Positions 44,960-53,889 of a stretch of 64,000 nt of DNA are shown here, piece after piece (within the stretch, counting starts at the first letter, position 1; each line of letters begins with the position of its first letter). This stretch comes from Bog-950 sp044228435 (GTDB lineage: Bacteria; Bacteroidota; Bacteroidia; Chitinophagales; LD1): contig JBGAUW010000005.1 of assembly GCA_044228435.1 (NCBI GenBank), forward strand, positions 1-64,000, given 5' to 3'. The notes beneath the pieces were generated by a model that did not search any database, was not told where the DNA came from, and saw only the letters and a program-made list of their open reading frames with translations. The position numbers were made by a program, and so were the translations under genes.

Positions 44960-45005
44960 TTTTATACCCTTTTGCTTTTTAATAAATGAACAACCTGTAG
45001 TTTTC

Positions 45006-45037
45006 TTTGTTTTTCCATTGCCGAATGCACACTTTCG
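45006..45037 (+). promoter_or_regulatory. weak candidate promoter for ctaA
   Basis: TTTG at 45006-45009, 20-nt spacer, CACTTTCG at 45030-45037. The last element with its flank (ACTTTCGCAC) is the same as in the acpP promoter at 47874-47881. Two mismatches to TAnnTTTG. Confidence 0.35.
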
Positions 45038-45058
45038 CACGGCCTTAAATGGAATGAT

Positions 45059-46132
45059 ATGACGGCATTAGCACGCAAAGTAGTAGGCACCTGGTTATTG
45101 ATTGGTTGCTGCATGGTCTTTTTTCAGGTAATAGTGGGCGGAGTAACCCGGTTAACCGAGTCGGGTTTATCTATTACTCAATGGAAACCCCTAAAGGGAA
45201 TTGTACCCCCCTTAAATGAGCAGGAATGGAATGCTGAGTTTGAACTATACAAACAAAAAGTGCAGTATAAAACCATTAACGAGGGCATGGAGTTGAGCGA
45301 GTTTAAATGGATATTTTTTTGGGAATATTTCCACCGTTTTTGGGCGCGTTTTATGGGCTTTGTGTTTATCATCCCCTTTGCCTTTTTTGTAATAAAGGGC
45401 TGGTTCGATAAATCGTTTTTTAAAAAAATAGGCGTGCTGTTTTTATGGGGCGGCCTTATAGGCGTGTATGGCTGGATAATGGTAAAAAGCGGCCTTACCG
45501 GAGTATTTGTGCCGCCGGTGCACTTAAGCATACACTTAATACTTGCCTTAAGCTTATTTGCCTACCTGGTATATATGACCCTTTCGGTATATCGGGGCAA
45601 TAATCAATGGGCTGCTGCCACTAATCTAAAGTCACTCAAAACACTATCGGTTATAATTTTACTTGTGCTGTTTTTGCAAATTTTTCTGGGTGGCATAGTA
45701 TCGGGTATGAAGGCTGGCTTAGCATACCCTACCTGGCCCGATATGAACGGGCAGATTATACCCTCAGCCCTTTTTAATGAGCCCGCTACTACTGCCGGGT
45801 TTGTAAACTATAATGCGCAGGATTTTTGGGGCCGCACCTTTATTCAGTTCTTCCACCGCTTTACGGCTTATGCGCTGGTAGTGCTAGTAGTGGTTTTCTT
45901 TTTAAAAGCCCGCAACATTACTACCGACCGCACTTTTAAACTGGGGCTAAACCTGTTTCCGTTTTTTGTGTTACTACAGGCTACTATAGGCATACTTACC
46001 GTTATAAACTGCGTAGGCAAAATACCGGTTAGCTGGGGGGTACTGCACCAGGCCGGGGCAATGCTTTTAATTGCCGAAACAGTTTTTGTTATTTTCCATT
46101 TACATGCCACTAATGCAACCGATAGAATTTAA
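45059..46132 (+). CDS. ctaA: heme A synthase (CtaA/COX15 type)
   Basis: The 357-residue polytopic protein shows the COX15 pattern: VIVGGVTRLTESGLSITQWK (TM1 and the first heme-ligand loop), EYFHRFWARFMGF (His), VHLSIHLILAL (His pair), then in the second half GGIVSGMKAGLAYPTWPDMNG, QFFHRFTAYALV and LHQAGAMLLI. These four His-bearing segments coordinate hemes b and o. The enzyme hydroxylates the C8 methyl of heme O to give heme A for cytochrome oxidase, in the inner membrane. The next gene overlaps its 3' end. Confidence 0.93.
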   Translation: MTALARKVVGTWLLIGCCMVFFQVIVGGVTRLTESGLSITQWKPLKGIVPPLNEQEWNAEFELYKQKVQYKTINEGMELSEFKWIFFWEYFHRFWARFMGFVFIIPFAFFVIKGWFDKSFFKKIGVLFLWGGLIGVYGWIMVKSGLTGVFVPPVHLSIHLILALSLFAYLVYMTLSVYRGNNQWAAATNLKSLKTLSVIILLVLFLQIFLGGIVSGMKAGLAYPTWPDMNGQIIPSALFNEPATTAGFVNYNAQDFWGRTFIQFFHRFTAYALVVLVVVFFLKARNITTDRTFKLGLNLFPFFVLLQATIGILTVINCVGKIPVSWGVLHQAGAMLLIAETVFVIFHLHATNATDRI

Positions 46133-46394
46133 AGTAGAAGGAATATTTAACCTTACCGGAACGGGCTGGAGCGTATTAATTGAATGTACTACACCCGACT
46201 ATGAGTTTAGCTACAACACACCGTATTTTTTAAATGGAGTAGCAGGCAAAATATTTGCTCCCATGGCGGCTAAAGATAAACAGGGTAATCCCCGATTGCA
46301 CTTATATTGTTTTATATTGAAATCTGAAACGGACAGGCTTAAGTTTAAAGAGGGAGATATTGTAAAGCTAACTATCAGTTCCACACCCAAATGA
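46104..46394 (+). CDS. small hypothetical protein
   Basis: The frame is open from a TTG at 46071, but the ATG at 46104 (MPLMQPIEF) or 46113 is a likelier start, giving 93-96 residues. The protein looks like a small beta-barrel: FKVEGIFNLTGTGWSVLIEC, GKIFAPM, FKEGDIVKLTIS. No family was recognised; the closing pattern resembles OB- or translation-factor-like barrels. It overlaps ctaA by up to 29 bp and ends in an ATGA overlap with the MFS gene, so all three are coupled. Confidence 0.65.
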   Translation: MPLMQPIEFKVEGIFNLTGTGWSVLIECTTPDYEFSYNTPYFLNGVAGKIFAPMAAKDKQGNPRLHLYCFILKSETDRLKFKEGDIVKLTISSTPK

Positions 46395-47683
46395 GCGATA
46401 AAAAAACGCCCTTAATTACCTACTTTATAATTGTGGTGGCTGCCCTCGGCTATTTTGTGGATATATACGACCTCATTCTTTTTAACGTGGTTAAAAAGGA
46501 GAGCCTGGAAGTTTTGATGCAGGGTGCAGCCCCCGAAGTTTTAAAAAGCACGGGCATCTTTCTTTTCAATATGCAAATGCTGGGCATGCTGGCGGGTGGA
46601 ATTATTTGGGGTATATGGGGCGATAAAAAAGGGCGGCTTTCGGTGCTGTTCGGCTCCATACTTTTATACTCGGCAGCTAACCTGGTAAACGCCTTTGTAA
46701 CATCGGTAGAAATGTACGCAGTAGTACGCGTAATTGCCGGCATTGGGTTAGCGGGCGAACTGGGTGCCGGTATTACCTTGGTAAGCGAAACCATGAGCAA
46801 AGAAAAGCGGGGTTACGGTACTATGATTATAGTTTCGTTTGGTGCGCTGGGCGCAGTTGCTGCGGCTTTGGTAGGGGCCAACGGGCAAATTATTGGCAGT
46901 GTATTGGGCCGCATTTTTAATACCACATTTGCCAATTGGCAGGTCGCCTACATATTAGGCGGTGTTATGGGGCTGCTGTTATTAATGCTGCGAATAGGCA
47001 CTATAGAGTCGGGCATGTTTCGCAACGTGCAACATAGCAGTATAAGCAAAGGCGACATACGCATGTTGTTTAATAACCGCGAGCGGTTTTTGAAATACCT
47101 GCGCTGCATTTTAATAGGGCTTCCTATTTGGTACTTTATAGGCTTAATAGTAGCCAACAGCGAACTTATTTGGGCTAAAGATTTAAACGTGCAGGGCAAG
47201 GTAGTAAATGGCACCGCACTTATGTATGCCTACATTGGCCTTAGCGTGGGCGATGTATTTAGCGGCCTTATAAGCCAGGCCTTGGCCAGCCGCCGTAAGG
47301 TAGTATTTTTATACCTCGGGCTTAGCGTTGTTCTGCTTACCTACTACCTGTTTTTTGCGCAAGGCATTTCGGTACAGGGTTTTTACATACTTACTTTTTT
47401 AGTGGGTATTGCCACCGGCTACTGGGCCATTTTTGTAACCATTGCAGCCGAGCAGTTTGGCACCAACATCCGCTCTACCGTTACCAATACAACCCCCAAC
47501 TTTGTACGGGGGGCTGTTCCGCTTATTACCATGCTTTTTCAATTTCTTTCGGCTAATGTTACCACTAACATTATAAGCGGGTTTATAGTCGGGCTGTTTT
47601 GCATCGGGCTTTCATTTTGGGCCATTTGGCATGCCAAAGAAACCTTTGCTAAGGATTTAGATTATACCGAGCCTTATTCTTAA
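46391..47683 (+). CDS. MFS transporter
   Basis: A 430-residue, 12-helix transporter. After TM1 (VDIYDLILFNVVK) it has the cytoplasmic loop GGIIWGIWGDKKGRLSVLFG, a version of the MFS GxxxDRxGRR motif, and VRVIAGIGLAGELGAGITLV in helix 4, as in sugar/organic-acid and metabolite:proton symporters. The helix-10-12 part has AEQFGTNIRSTVTNTTPNFV. Substrate not determinable. Start codon overlaps the stop of the preceding small gene. Confidence 0.88.
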   Translation: MSDKKTPLITYFIIVVAALGYFVDIYDLILFNVVKKESLEVLMQGAAPEVLKSTGIFLFNMQMLGMLAGGIIWGIWGDKKGRLSVLFGSILLYSAANLVNAFVTSVEMYAVVRVIAGIGLAGELGAGITLVSETMSKEKRGYGTMIIVSFGALGAVAAALVGANGQIIGSVLGRIFNTTFANWQVAYILGGVMGLLLLMLRIGTIESGMFRNVQHSSISKGDIRMLFNNRERFLKYLRCILIGLPIWYFIGLIVANSELIWAKDLNVQGKVVNGTALMYAYIGLSVGDVFSGLISQALASRRKVVFLYLGLSVVLLTYYLFFAQGISVQGFYILTFLVGIATGYWAIFVTIAAEQFGTNIRSTVTNTTPNFVRGAVPLITMLFQFLSANVTTNIISGFIVGLFCIGLSFWAIWHAKETFAKDLDYTEPYS

Positions 47684-47850
47684 AATATAAGTTCATAAAA
47701 CACATCAATTATTAAATTGTTTTTCAATTGGTTATAGCATTCATTTTCGCCTCACACACAGCTCAAAGCAGCAAAAATGAAGGTGTAAGGCATAATATGT
47801 TGTAACACTAAATTTGTTGAAAAAGCACCTGAACCCTCTATAAATATTTT

Positions 47851-47881
47851 TTTGGCAAAGGGCAGGATGTTTTTACTTTCG
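47851..47881 (+). promoter_or_regulatory. candidate Bacteroidota promoter for acpP
   Basis: TTTG at 47851-47854, a 19-nt spacer, TACTTTCG at 47874-47881 (one mismatch to TAnnTTTG). The ATG of acpP is at 47905, a leader of about 17-20 nt. Confidence 0.55.
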
Positions 47882-47904
47882 CACCACATTTAAACCAAAT
47901 AGAC

Positions 47905-48144
47905 ATGTCAAACATCGCAGAAAGAGTAAAGAAAATTATCGTTGATAAGCTGGGCGTTGAAGAAAGCCAGGTGACCCCTGAGGCTAGCTTTACCAGCGAT
48001 CTTGGTGCTGACTCGCTGGATACGGTGGAACTGATTATGGAATTCGAAAAGGAATTCAATATCTCGATACCGGACGAGCAGGCAGAAACCATTGGCACCG
48101 TTGGCCAGGCCATCGAATACCTTGAAAAAACGATAAGTAAGTAA
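47905..48144 (+). CDS. acpP: acyl carrier protein
   Basis: A 79-residue acidic protein with the 4'-phosphopantetheine attachment Ser in GADSLDTVELIMEFE (Ser39 by count of the DSL motif), preceded by EESQVTPEASFTSDLG. It shuttles acyl chains in fatty acid synthesis in the cytoplasm. It is followed by a terminator-like hairpin and fabF, the standard Bacteroidota order acpP-fabF-rnc. Confidence 0.95.
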   Translation: MSNIAERVKKIIVDKLGVEESQVTPEASFTSDLGADSLDTVELIMEFEKEFNISIPDEQAETIGTVGQAIEYLEKTISK

Positions 48145-48163
48145 TAGGTTTTACAACCATTTG

Positions 48164-48191
48164 AAACGGCAGGTATCCCCTGCCGTTTTTT
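48164..48191 (+). terminator. hairpin between acpP and fabF
   Basis: Ten-bp stem AAACGGCAGG/CCTGCCGTTT (48164-48173 with 48179-48188), 5-nt loop, T-rich 3' side. In this position it may work as an attenuator or partial terminator that keeps acpP mRNA more abundant than fabF. Confidence 0.8.
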
Positions 48192-48251
48192 ATTTGCGTT
48201 ACACAATAAAATTTTTTACCCAACTAAAAGAAATTCATTTTTATTCGTGGC

Positions 48252-49505
48252 ATGAACTTAAAACGAGTGGTGGTTACCGGCATTGGGGCGCTTACGCCAA
48301 TAGGAAATACCGCCGGAGATTTATGGAAGAACCTGCTAAATGGTGTTAGTGGCGCAGCCCCTATTACTCGGTTTGATACTTCTAAATTTCGCACCCGTTT
48401 TGCCTGCGAGGTTAAAAATTTCGACCCCCTTAATTTTATCGACCGCAAGGAAGTTAAGCGCATAGACCGTTTTACCCAATATGCCCTTGTATGCAGCGAT
48501 GAAGCTATACGCGACGCCGGGCTGCACACTGCCGTGCTGAATAAAGACCGCGTAGGTGTTATTTGGGGTTCGGGCGTGGGCGGGCTGGATGTTTTTCACG
48601 AAGAGATTATAGCCTACGCCAAAGGCGATGGCACGCCGCGGTTTAATCCGTTTTATGTGCCTAAAATGATTATTGATATTGCTGCCGGGCTTATAAGCAT
48701 GCGCTGGGGCTACCGTGGGCCTAATTTTGCCACTGTAGCAGCTTGCGCAACATCTAATATAACCCTGGTTGAAGCCTATAATTTAATCCGCTTAAATAAG
48801 GCCTCGGTTTTTGTAACCGGTGGCTCCGAGGCCCCCATTAGCCCCGGCGGAATTGGCGGCTTTAACGCCATGCGCGCTATGAGCGAAAGAAACGACTCGC
48901 CCGAAACAGCCAGCCGCCCGTTTGATAACGACCGCGATGGCTTTGTAATAGGCGAAGGTGCCGGTGCTATTGTGCTGGAAGAAATGGAGCATGCCTTAGC
49001 CCGTGGTGCCAAAATTTATTGTGAATTGGTAGGTGGCGGACTAAGTGCCGATGCACATCATTTAACAGCTCCTCATCCCGAAGGTTTAGGCGCTGTAATG
49101 GCCATGAACAACAGCCTGGAAGACAATAACATTCAGCCCAACGAAGTTGATTATATAAACGTGCACGGCACCTCTACTCCGCTTGGAGATATTGCCGAGT
49201 TGACCGCTATAAAAAAGGTGTTTAATGAGCATGCCTATAAACTGAACATCTCCAGCACCAAATCAATGACCGGTCACCTGTTGGGTGCTGCCGGTGCAGT
49301 TGAAGCTATTGCTTGTATAAAGGCAATAGAAGAAAACATAGTTCCACCCACCATCAACCACTTTACCGACGACCCTGCAATTGACCCTAACTTCAACCTC
49401 ACCTTTAATAAAGCGCAGGCCCGTACCGTAAATGTGGCTATGAGCAATGGCTTTGGCTTTGGAGGACATAATGCAACGGTAGTATTTAAGAAGTTCAGTC
49501 GTTAG
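48252..49505 (+). CDS. fabF: beta-ketoacyl-ACP synthase II
   Basis: A 417-residue condensing enzyme: RVVVTGIGALTPIGN start, catalytic Cys in VAACATSN, His in INVHGTSTPLGD, the KSMTGHLLGAAG Lys/His block and GFGFGGHNATVVF at the end. It elongates acyl-ACP with malonyl-ACP. Length and all three catalytic residues are standard for FabF. It lies between acpP and the inserted toxin-antitoxin pair before rnc. Confidence 0.96.
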   Translation: MNLKRVVVTGIGALTPIGNTAGDLWKNLLNGVSGAAPITRFDTSKFRTRFACEVKNFDPLNFIDRKEVKRIDRFTQYALVCSDEAIRDAGLHTAVLNKDRVGVIWGSGVGGLDVFHEEIIAYAKGDGTPRFNPFYVPKMIIDIAAGLISMRWGYRGPNFATVAACATSNITLVEAYNLIRLNKASVFVTGGSEAPISPGGIGGFNAMRAMSERNDSPETASRPFDNDRDGFVIGEGAGAIVLEEMEHALARGAKIYCELVGGGLSADAHHLTAPHPEGLGAVMAMNNSLEDNNIQPNEVDYINVHGTSTPLGDIAELTAIKKVFNEHAYKLNISSTKSMTGHLLGAAGAVEAIACIKAIEENIVPPTINHFTDDPAIDPNFNLTFNKAQARTVNVAMSNGFGFGGHNATVVFKKFSR

Positions 49506-49534
49506 GAGCCTGACACATCTTGTTTCAAAACATT

Positions 49535-49560
49535 GTTGTAACTTTATACAACTAAAGTTA
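49535..49560 (+). repeat. interlocked inverted repeats upstream of the toxin-antitoxin pair (candidate operator)
   Basis: GTTGTA-ACTTTA-TACAAC at 49535-49552 is a perfect inverted repeat. It shares bases with a second, TAACTTT-N8-AAAGTTA at 49539-49560. Both end 7 bp before the antitoxin ATG and cover a TAACTTTA -7-like box, as expected for autorepression by a TA complex. Confidence 0.5.
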
Positions 49561-49567
49561 TTTATCC

Positions 49568-49774
49568 ATGAGAATTACCATAGACATAAAGGATACCGAA
49601 GCCCCCTTTCTGATTGAATTATTAGAGCAGTTAAATTACGTATCCATAATTCGCGATGAAAATTTTGAGGTACCTGAATGGCACAAAGAGATAGTTCTGA
49701 ACAGGATAAAAACCTCCAAGCCTGAAGATTATATAAGCTGGGATGAAATGAAAAAGCAATTGAAAATTAAGTAG
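49568..49774 (+). CDS. antitoxin-like small protein
   Basis: A 68-residue acidic protein (MRITIDIKDTEAPFLIEL ... WDEMKKQLKIK). The middle EVPEWHKEIVLNRI followed by ISWDEMK resembles antitoxins paired with ParE/RelE toxins in Bacteroidota, where the C-terminus wraps the toxin and the N-terminus binds DNA. It precedes the toxin gene by 1 bp and has palindromes in its promoter region. Confidence 0.72.
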   Translation: MRITIDIKDTEAPFLIELLEQLNYVSIIRDENFEVPEWHKEIVLNRIKTSKPEDYISWDEMKKQLKIK

Positions 49775-49775
49775 C

Positions 49776-50084
49776 ATGAAGCGATATGCTATTGTTTTAG
49801 AACCCAGAGCTTTCAACGACATTCAGGATACAATATTTTACTACGATGCTTTAGTAGCCGGACTTGGTGAAAAATTCTACAATGAATTAGATAAATGTTT
49901 TGAATCGTTGGAAGTATCGCCTTTTTTCCAATTTCGCTATAAGGATATACGATGCCTGCCGCTAAAAAAGTTTCCTTACATGATTCATTTTACGGTTGAT
50001 GAAACAAAAAACACCGTCTACGTTCACGCCATCATCAACTGCTACCAAAACCCTGATACAAAATGGCTCGTAAACGAGCCATAA
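49776..50084 (+). CDS. RelE/ParE-superfamily toxin
   Basis: A 102-residue basic protein with the ParE/RelE pattern: helix DIQDTIFYYDALVAGLGEKF, strand FRYKDIRCLPLKKFPYMIHF, and VYVHAIINCYQNPDTKW at the end. RelE-type toxins cleave mRNA at the ribosome, ParE-type act on gyrase; the sequence does not decide which. The pair interrupts the otherwise conserved fabF-rnc neighbourhood. Confidence 0.85.
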   Translation: MKRYAIVLEPRAFNDIQDTIFYYDALVAGLGEKFYNELDKCFESLEVSPFFQFRYKDIRCLPLKKFPYMIHFTVDETKNTVYVHAIINCYQNPDTKWLVNEP

Positions 50085-50146
50085 TATGGTTAATAAAAAT
50101 TACCTGTTAATTTTACCCTTAACCGTTTAACCCTTTAGCCGTAACA

Positions 50147-50872
50147 GTGATTAGAAAAATTTACAACACCTTTCTTTCCAGCGATAAAAAGCTTTCGGCC
50201 TATATTAAAGGTATTACCGGCATTACGCCAAGCAAGTTAAAGCTATACAAGCAGGTGTTTCAACACCGCTCTAAATTTAACGAGCCAAAAGATAATAACG
50301 AGCGGTTGGAATTATTGGGCGATGCCATTTTAGATGCCATTGTATGCGAGTTTATTTTCAAAAAATATCCGTACAAGGAAGAGGGTTTTATGACGGAGTT
50401 GCGATCGAAAATTGTAAACCGCAAATCGTTGAATGAGGTAGGCACTAAGCTGGGCCTGGTAGATCAGTTAAGCTTTAACCGCAAAAGCATGAATGATGTA
50501 TCGAAAGATTTAGCCGGTAATACTTTCGAGGCTTTGGTGGGCGCCGTTTACCTGGATGCCGGCTTTGCTGCTACCCAAAAGTTTATTCTAAAAAGGGTAT
50601 TAAAAAACCTTATAGACGTTGATACTTTAGAACAAACCAATACGGATTATAAGAGCCAGATTTTCCATTATATACAGCGCGAAGGCAAAAGCATTGAGTT
50701 TAAAGTGGTAGAAGAAAAAAGCAAAAACCGTCGTGCCTACTTTGTTATAGAGTTACAGATAAACGGCAAGGTTATTTCGCGGGGCGAGGGCTTTAGCAAA
50801 AAAATAGCGGAACAAAATGCAGCCATGAACGGGCTGAAACTGTTGGGGGTAGAACCGGTGGCTGAAGCTTAA
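50147..50872 (+). CDS. rnc: ribonuclease III
   Basis: The start is GTG. The protein (241 residues) has the RNase III signature NERLELLGDAILDAIVCE with the catalytic Glu/Asp residues (about 46-60), ETFEALVGAVYLDAG for the second acidic site, and a C-terminal dsRNA-binding domain ending SRGEGFSKKIAEQNAAMNGL. It cleaves double-stranded RNA in rRNA maturation and mRNA turnover. Position in the acpP-fabF-rnc order supports the call. Confidence 0.95.
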   Translation: MIRKIYNTFLSSDKKLSAYIKGITGITPSKLKLYKQVFQHRSKFNEPKDNNERLELLGDAILDAIVCEFIFKKYPYKEEGFMTELRSKIVNRKSLNEVGTKLGLVDQLSFNRKSMNDVSKDLAGNTFEALVGAVYLDAGFAATQKFILKRVLKNLIDVDTLEQTNTDYKSQIFHYIQREGKSIEFKVVEEKSKNRRAYFVIELQINGKVISRGEGFSKKIAEQNAAMNGLKLLGVEPVAEA

Positions 50873-50882
50873 GGCTTATTTA

Positions 50883-52259
50883 CTATTCACCGGCTGCTTT
50901 CTTTTCATCTTTAAACAAATCCTTCTCGTCTACCACTTTAACGGCATCGCCGTTTTTAAGCGTTTTAGATATTGATTTGAAAGGAGCTTTTACTACTTCT
51001 GCACCCTCGTTTAAGCCAGATAAAACTTCTATATAACTTGCATCCTGTATGCCTGTTTTAACCTCTTTGGCCAGCACTTTTCCGCCTTCAACCACAAACA
51101 CAATTTCTGTAACCGATTTCTTCTCGTCGGCTTCTGTTTTGTTTGCTTTGGCAGCCTTAGCATAGTCTACATCCTTTTCTTTCAGGTCTTTTTCTTCGCG
51201 CGTAGTTACCGATTGTATAGGCACTGTAAGTACGTTATCTTTTGCCTCTGTTTTAATAACAACCGTGGCGCTCATACCCGGTCTAAAGGGGTATAGCTTA
51301 CCAAGCTCCGGTTTTATTAAATCGGCATACGATTCTTTGAGCAATTTGATTTTTACAGTAAAGTTGGTAGCCTGCGAGGTGCTTATAACCTGTTGCACCG
51401 AACTGGTACTGGAATACGAAACCTGGGTAACTACTCCCTTAAATTTTTTCTTTACGTAAGCATCTACTTCAATCTCTGCCGTGTCGCCTAACGAAATACG
51501 CAATACGTCATTTTCGTTCACATCCACTTCGGCCTGCATGTTATTTAAATCGGCAATACGTATTATCTCGGTACCCGCCATTTGTGCAGTACCTACTACG
51601 CGCTCGCCCAGCTTTACATTTACCAGCGATACAATACCATTTATAGGCGCATAAATAGTCGTCTTTCTAAGGTTGTCGTTGGCCTGTTTTAATTGGGCTT
51701 CGGCACTGGTAACGCTAAAAGTTGCAGCATTTACCTGCTCCTGCGCGGTTTCGTAATTGGCATTGGCCTGGTCAAACTGCAGTTTGGCAGCTTCAAACTC
51801 GGCGTCAGAAATAACATGCTCGTTATGCAATTGCTTGTTACGCTCAAAGTTACGCTTGCCCTGGTCGAAGGCTGCTTTTGCTTGTATGGTGCTGGCCCTG
51901 GCGCTTGCCAAATTAGCCTTTAACTGATTTACGCTGGCCGTAGCCTGGTTTACTATGGCCTCGTAAATAGCAGGGTTTATAACCGCCATTAATTTGCCTT
52001 TTTTTACCGAGTCGCCTTCCTGCACATACAGTTCAATTACCTCACCCGATACTTCTGAACTTAGCTTTACTTCTGTTTGCGGATTTATCTTTCCGCTGGC
52101 GGTTACCGCTTCTACTAACGAACGCTTAGCCGATTTTTCTACCGCCACTTCTACTACATTCCCTTTGCCAATCCAACCCTGTTTTTTGCCAACTACTGCA
52201 ACTATTAAAAGCAGTGCAAGGGCAATTCCCAGTCCTATTAAAAGTTTATTGTTCTTCAT
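50883..52259 (-). CDS. HlyD/MacA-type membrane fusion protein
   Basis: A 458-residue protein with an N-terminal membrane anchor (LLIGLGIALALLLIVAVVG), a barrel-sandwich domain (EVKLSSEVSGEVIELYVQEG and INGIVSLVNVKLGERV), a long coiled coil rich in Ala/Gln at about 95-195, a beta-barrel and membrane-proximal domain. It links an inner-membrane transporter to TolC. It follows the TolC gene by 33 bp on the same strand; a MacB-like ABC transporter would be expected downstream but the next gene is rnc, so the pump gene is elsewhere. Confidence 0.88.
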   Translation of the reverse strand: MKNNKLLIGLGIALALLLIVAVVGKKQGWIGKGNVVEVAVEKSAKRSLVEAVTASGKINPQTEVKLSSEVSGEVIELYVQEGDSVKKGKLMAVINPAIYEAIVNQATASVNQLKANLASARASTIQAKAAFDQGKRNFERNKQLHNEHVISDAEFEAAKLQFDQANANYETAQEQVNAATFSVTSAEAQLKQANDNLRKTTIYAPINGIVSLVNVKLGERVVGTAQMAGTEIIRIADLNNMQAEVDVNENDVLRISLGDTAEIEVDAYVKKKFKGVVTQVSYSSTSSVQQVISTSQATNFTVKIKLLKESYADLIKPELGKLYPFRPGMSATVVIKTEAKDNVLTVPIQSVTTREEKDLKEKDVDYAKAAKANKTEADEKKSVTEIVFVVEGGKVLAKEVKTGIQDASYIEVLSGLNEGAEVVKAPFKSISKTLKNGDAVKVVDEKDLFKDEKKAAGE

Positions 52260-52292
52260 ACATGCATTTGCGCGTATTAATGCGCGCGGTGG

Positions 52293-53702
52293 TTATTGGT
52301 TTAAGGTAATTGCTTTACCCTGGTAAAAATCGAGCACTTTCAAACGAAAAACATAAGTGTATTTAGCCTTTATCATCTCTGACTGGGCGTAAGCAAGATT
52401 TGTTTTAGACTGCTGCAACTCAAACGTGCCCAACATACCCGCGTTATATCTTTTTTCGAAAGCCTGGTACGATTTATCGGCCGTTTCTAAACTCTTTTTA
52501 TTGGCATAGTAGCTTTGCACCGCAGCTTTGGTATTGGTATAAGCTTGCTCAATATCGGTGCGTAACTGGTTTTTATTTGCTTCTACCTGCAAGGCCCGTA
52601 TTTGCATTTGCAGCTTAGCGTTTTGTATATTGGTTACACGTTGCCAGCGGCTGAAGAGAGGAACATTAAGGCTTATCCCTACTACTTTTCTAAAATTATC
52701 CTTTAATCCCTCCGAAAATGTTTTGTACCTGTCAAACTCGTTTTGAGGAAAGGGAATTGATACACCGCCAATATTAAGCGTATCTACACGGCTGCGGTAA
52801 AGAGCATCCTGGCTAAAGTAACCACCGCTAAGATTGCCAAAAACAGCTATAGTAGGGCTTAAGGCACCCAATGCCATTTTGCGACTTGCGTTAGCACTTT
52901 GAAGGCGTGCTTCTGCACTCATTATGCTTGGTTGCGTCCGCAAGGCACCGGTGTAAATATTTTGCGAAGATAGGGCAGAAACATCGGCTACATTTTCTAA
53001 TATAATAGTGGGGCTGTCAATTTCAAACTTCTCATCCGGCAACTGTAATAACTGGCGCAGTGAAAGCAAGGTTAAGTCTACTGCATTTTGTGCGGCTACA
53101 ATATTGGCCTCATCGCGCGACAATTGCGATTCTACTTCGTAGCCCGATGTTTCGGGCAAAGAACCTGCGGCAATACGCGATTGCAAAGTTGTTCTTTGGC
53201 TTTCGGTAAGCTGTTTTTGCTTTAAGGCAACACTTAAAATTTCGCGGTTAAGCAATACTTGCAGGTATACCGAGGCAATATTTAAGGCAATATTTCTTTT
53301 GGCATTTTCGTAGTCAAATTTAGAGGCCAGCAACTCATACTTGGTGCGTTCAATATTAAATATTTGCTGCAAGCCGGTAAAAATTGGAAGAGTACCCTGC
53401 AACGACATTTGCACCGATTGCGAGTTACCATCGGCAAAGCTGTACGTTTGAGGGTTAAAACCGTTACCAAAGTTGTTGCTAAAATTAAGATTACCTTCTA
53501 CACTGGGCAACAGGTTAAGCTTGCTCTGCAGGTTTTCGTTTTTTGAAATGCCGGCCGTAACATCGGCTTGCCTAATCTGTATGTTATTCTTAAAAGCGTA
53601 GTCAATACACTTTTCTAAAGTCCATTTTTCTACGGCTTGCGAAAAGAGCGTTTGCTGCAAAAGCAACAGAAAAAAAACAAATGCGGGTTTAAAAAACTTC
53701 AC
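52293..53702 (-). CDS. TolC-family outer-membrane efflux protein
   Basis: A 469-residue protein with signal peptide (ending LFSQA), the TolC opening WTLEKCIDYAFKNNIQIRQAD, long helical repeats (SRIAAGSLPETSGYEVESQL and RYNAGMLGTFELQQSK) and GISLNVPLFSRWQRV where the second repeat starts. It forms the trimeric outer-membrane channel of an efflux or export system. It is the first gene of a two-gene minus-strand operon with the adaptor protein. Confidence 0.9.
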   Translation of the reverse strand: MKFFKPAFVFFLLLLQQTLFSQAVEKWTLEKCIDYAFKNNIQIRQADVTAGISKNENLQSKLNLLPSVEGNLNFSNNFGNGFNPQTYSFADGNSQSVQMSLQGTLPIFTGLQQIFNIERTKYELLASKFDYENAKRNIALNIASVYLQVLLNREILSVALKQKQLTESQRTTLQSRIAAGSLPETSGYEVESQLSRDEANIVAAQNAVDLTLLSLRQLLQLPDEKFEIDSPTIILENVADVSALSSQNIYTGALRTQPSIMSAEARLQSANASRKMALGALSPTIAVFGNLSGGYFSQDALYRSRVDTLNIGGVSIPFPQNEFDRYKTFSEGLKDNFRKVVGISLNVPLFSRWQRVTNIQNAKLQMQIRALQVEANKNQLRTDIEQAYTNTKAAVQSYYANKKSLETADKSYQAFEKRYNAGMLGTFELQQSKTNLAYAQSEMIKAKYTYVFRLKVLDFYQGKAITLNQ

Positions 53703-53889
53703 TTGTAAAAATTTGAGTGCGCTAAAGTAAAAGATTTGGTAAGATGCTATTGAAGGTCAACCCTTTTTAGGGGTTAAATTTTTGCAAAAACCCTCATTTT
53801 AATCCCACCACATTAGGTTAGACGGGTATACCTTAACGGTATTTTAATTCTTCCCGCTAAAGCGCTAAAAAAACAAGTTTGAGCTGCAC

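Noticed and set aside
53758..53775. CCCTTTTTAGGGG hairpin after tolC's start region
   Set aside because: Short stem, no T-tail and no gene end next to it; not supported as a terminator.
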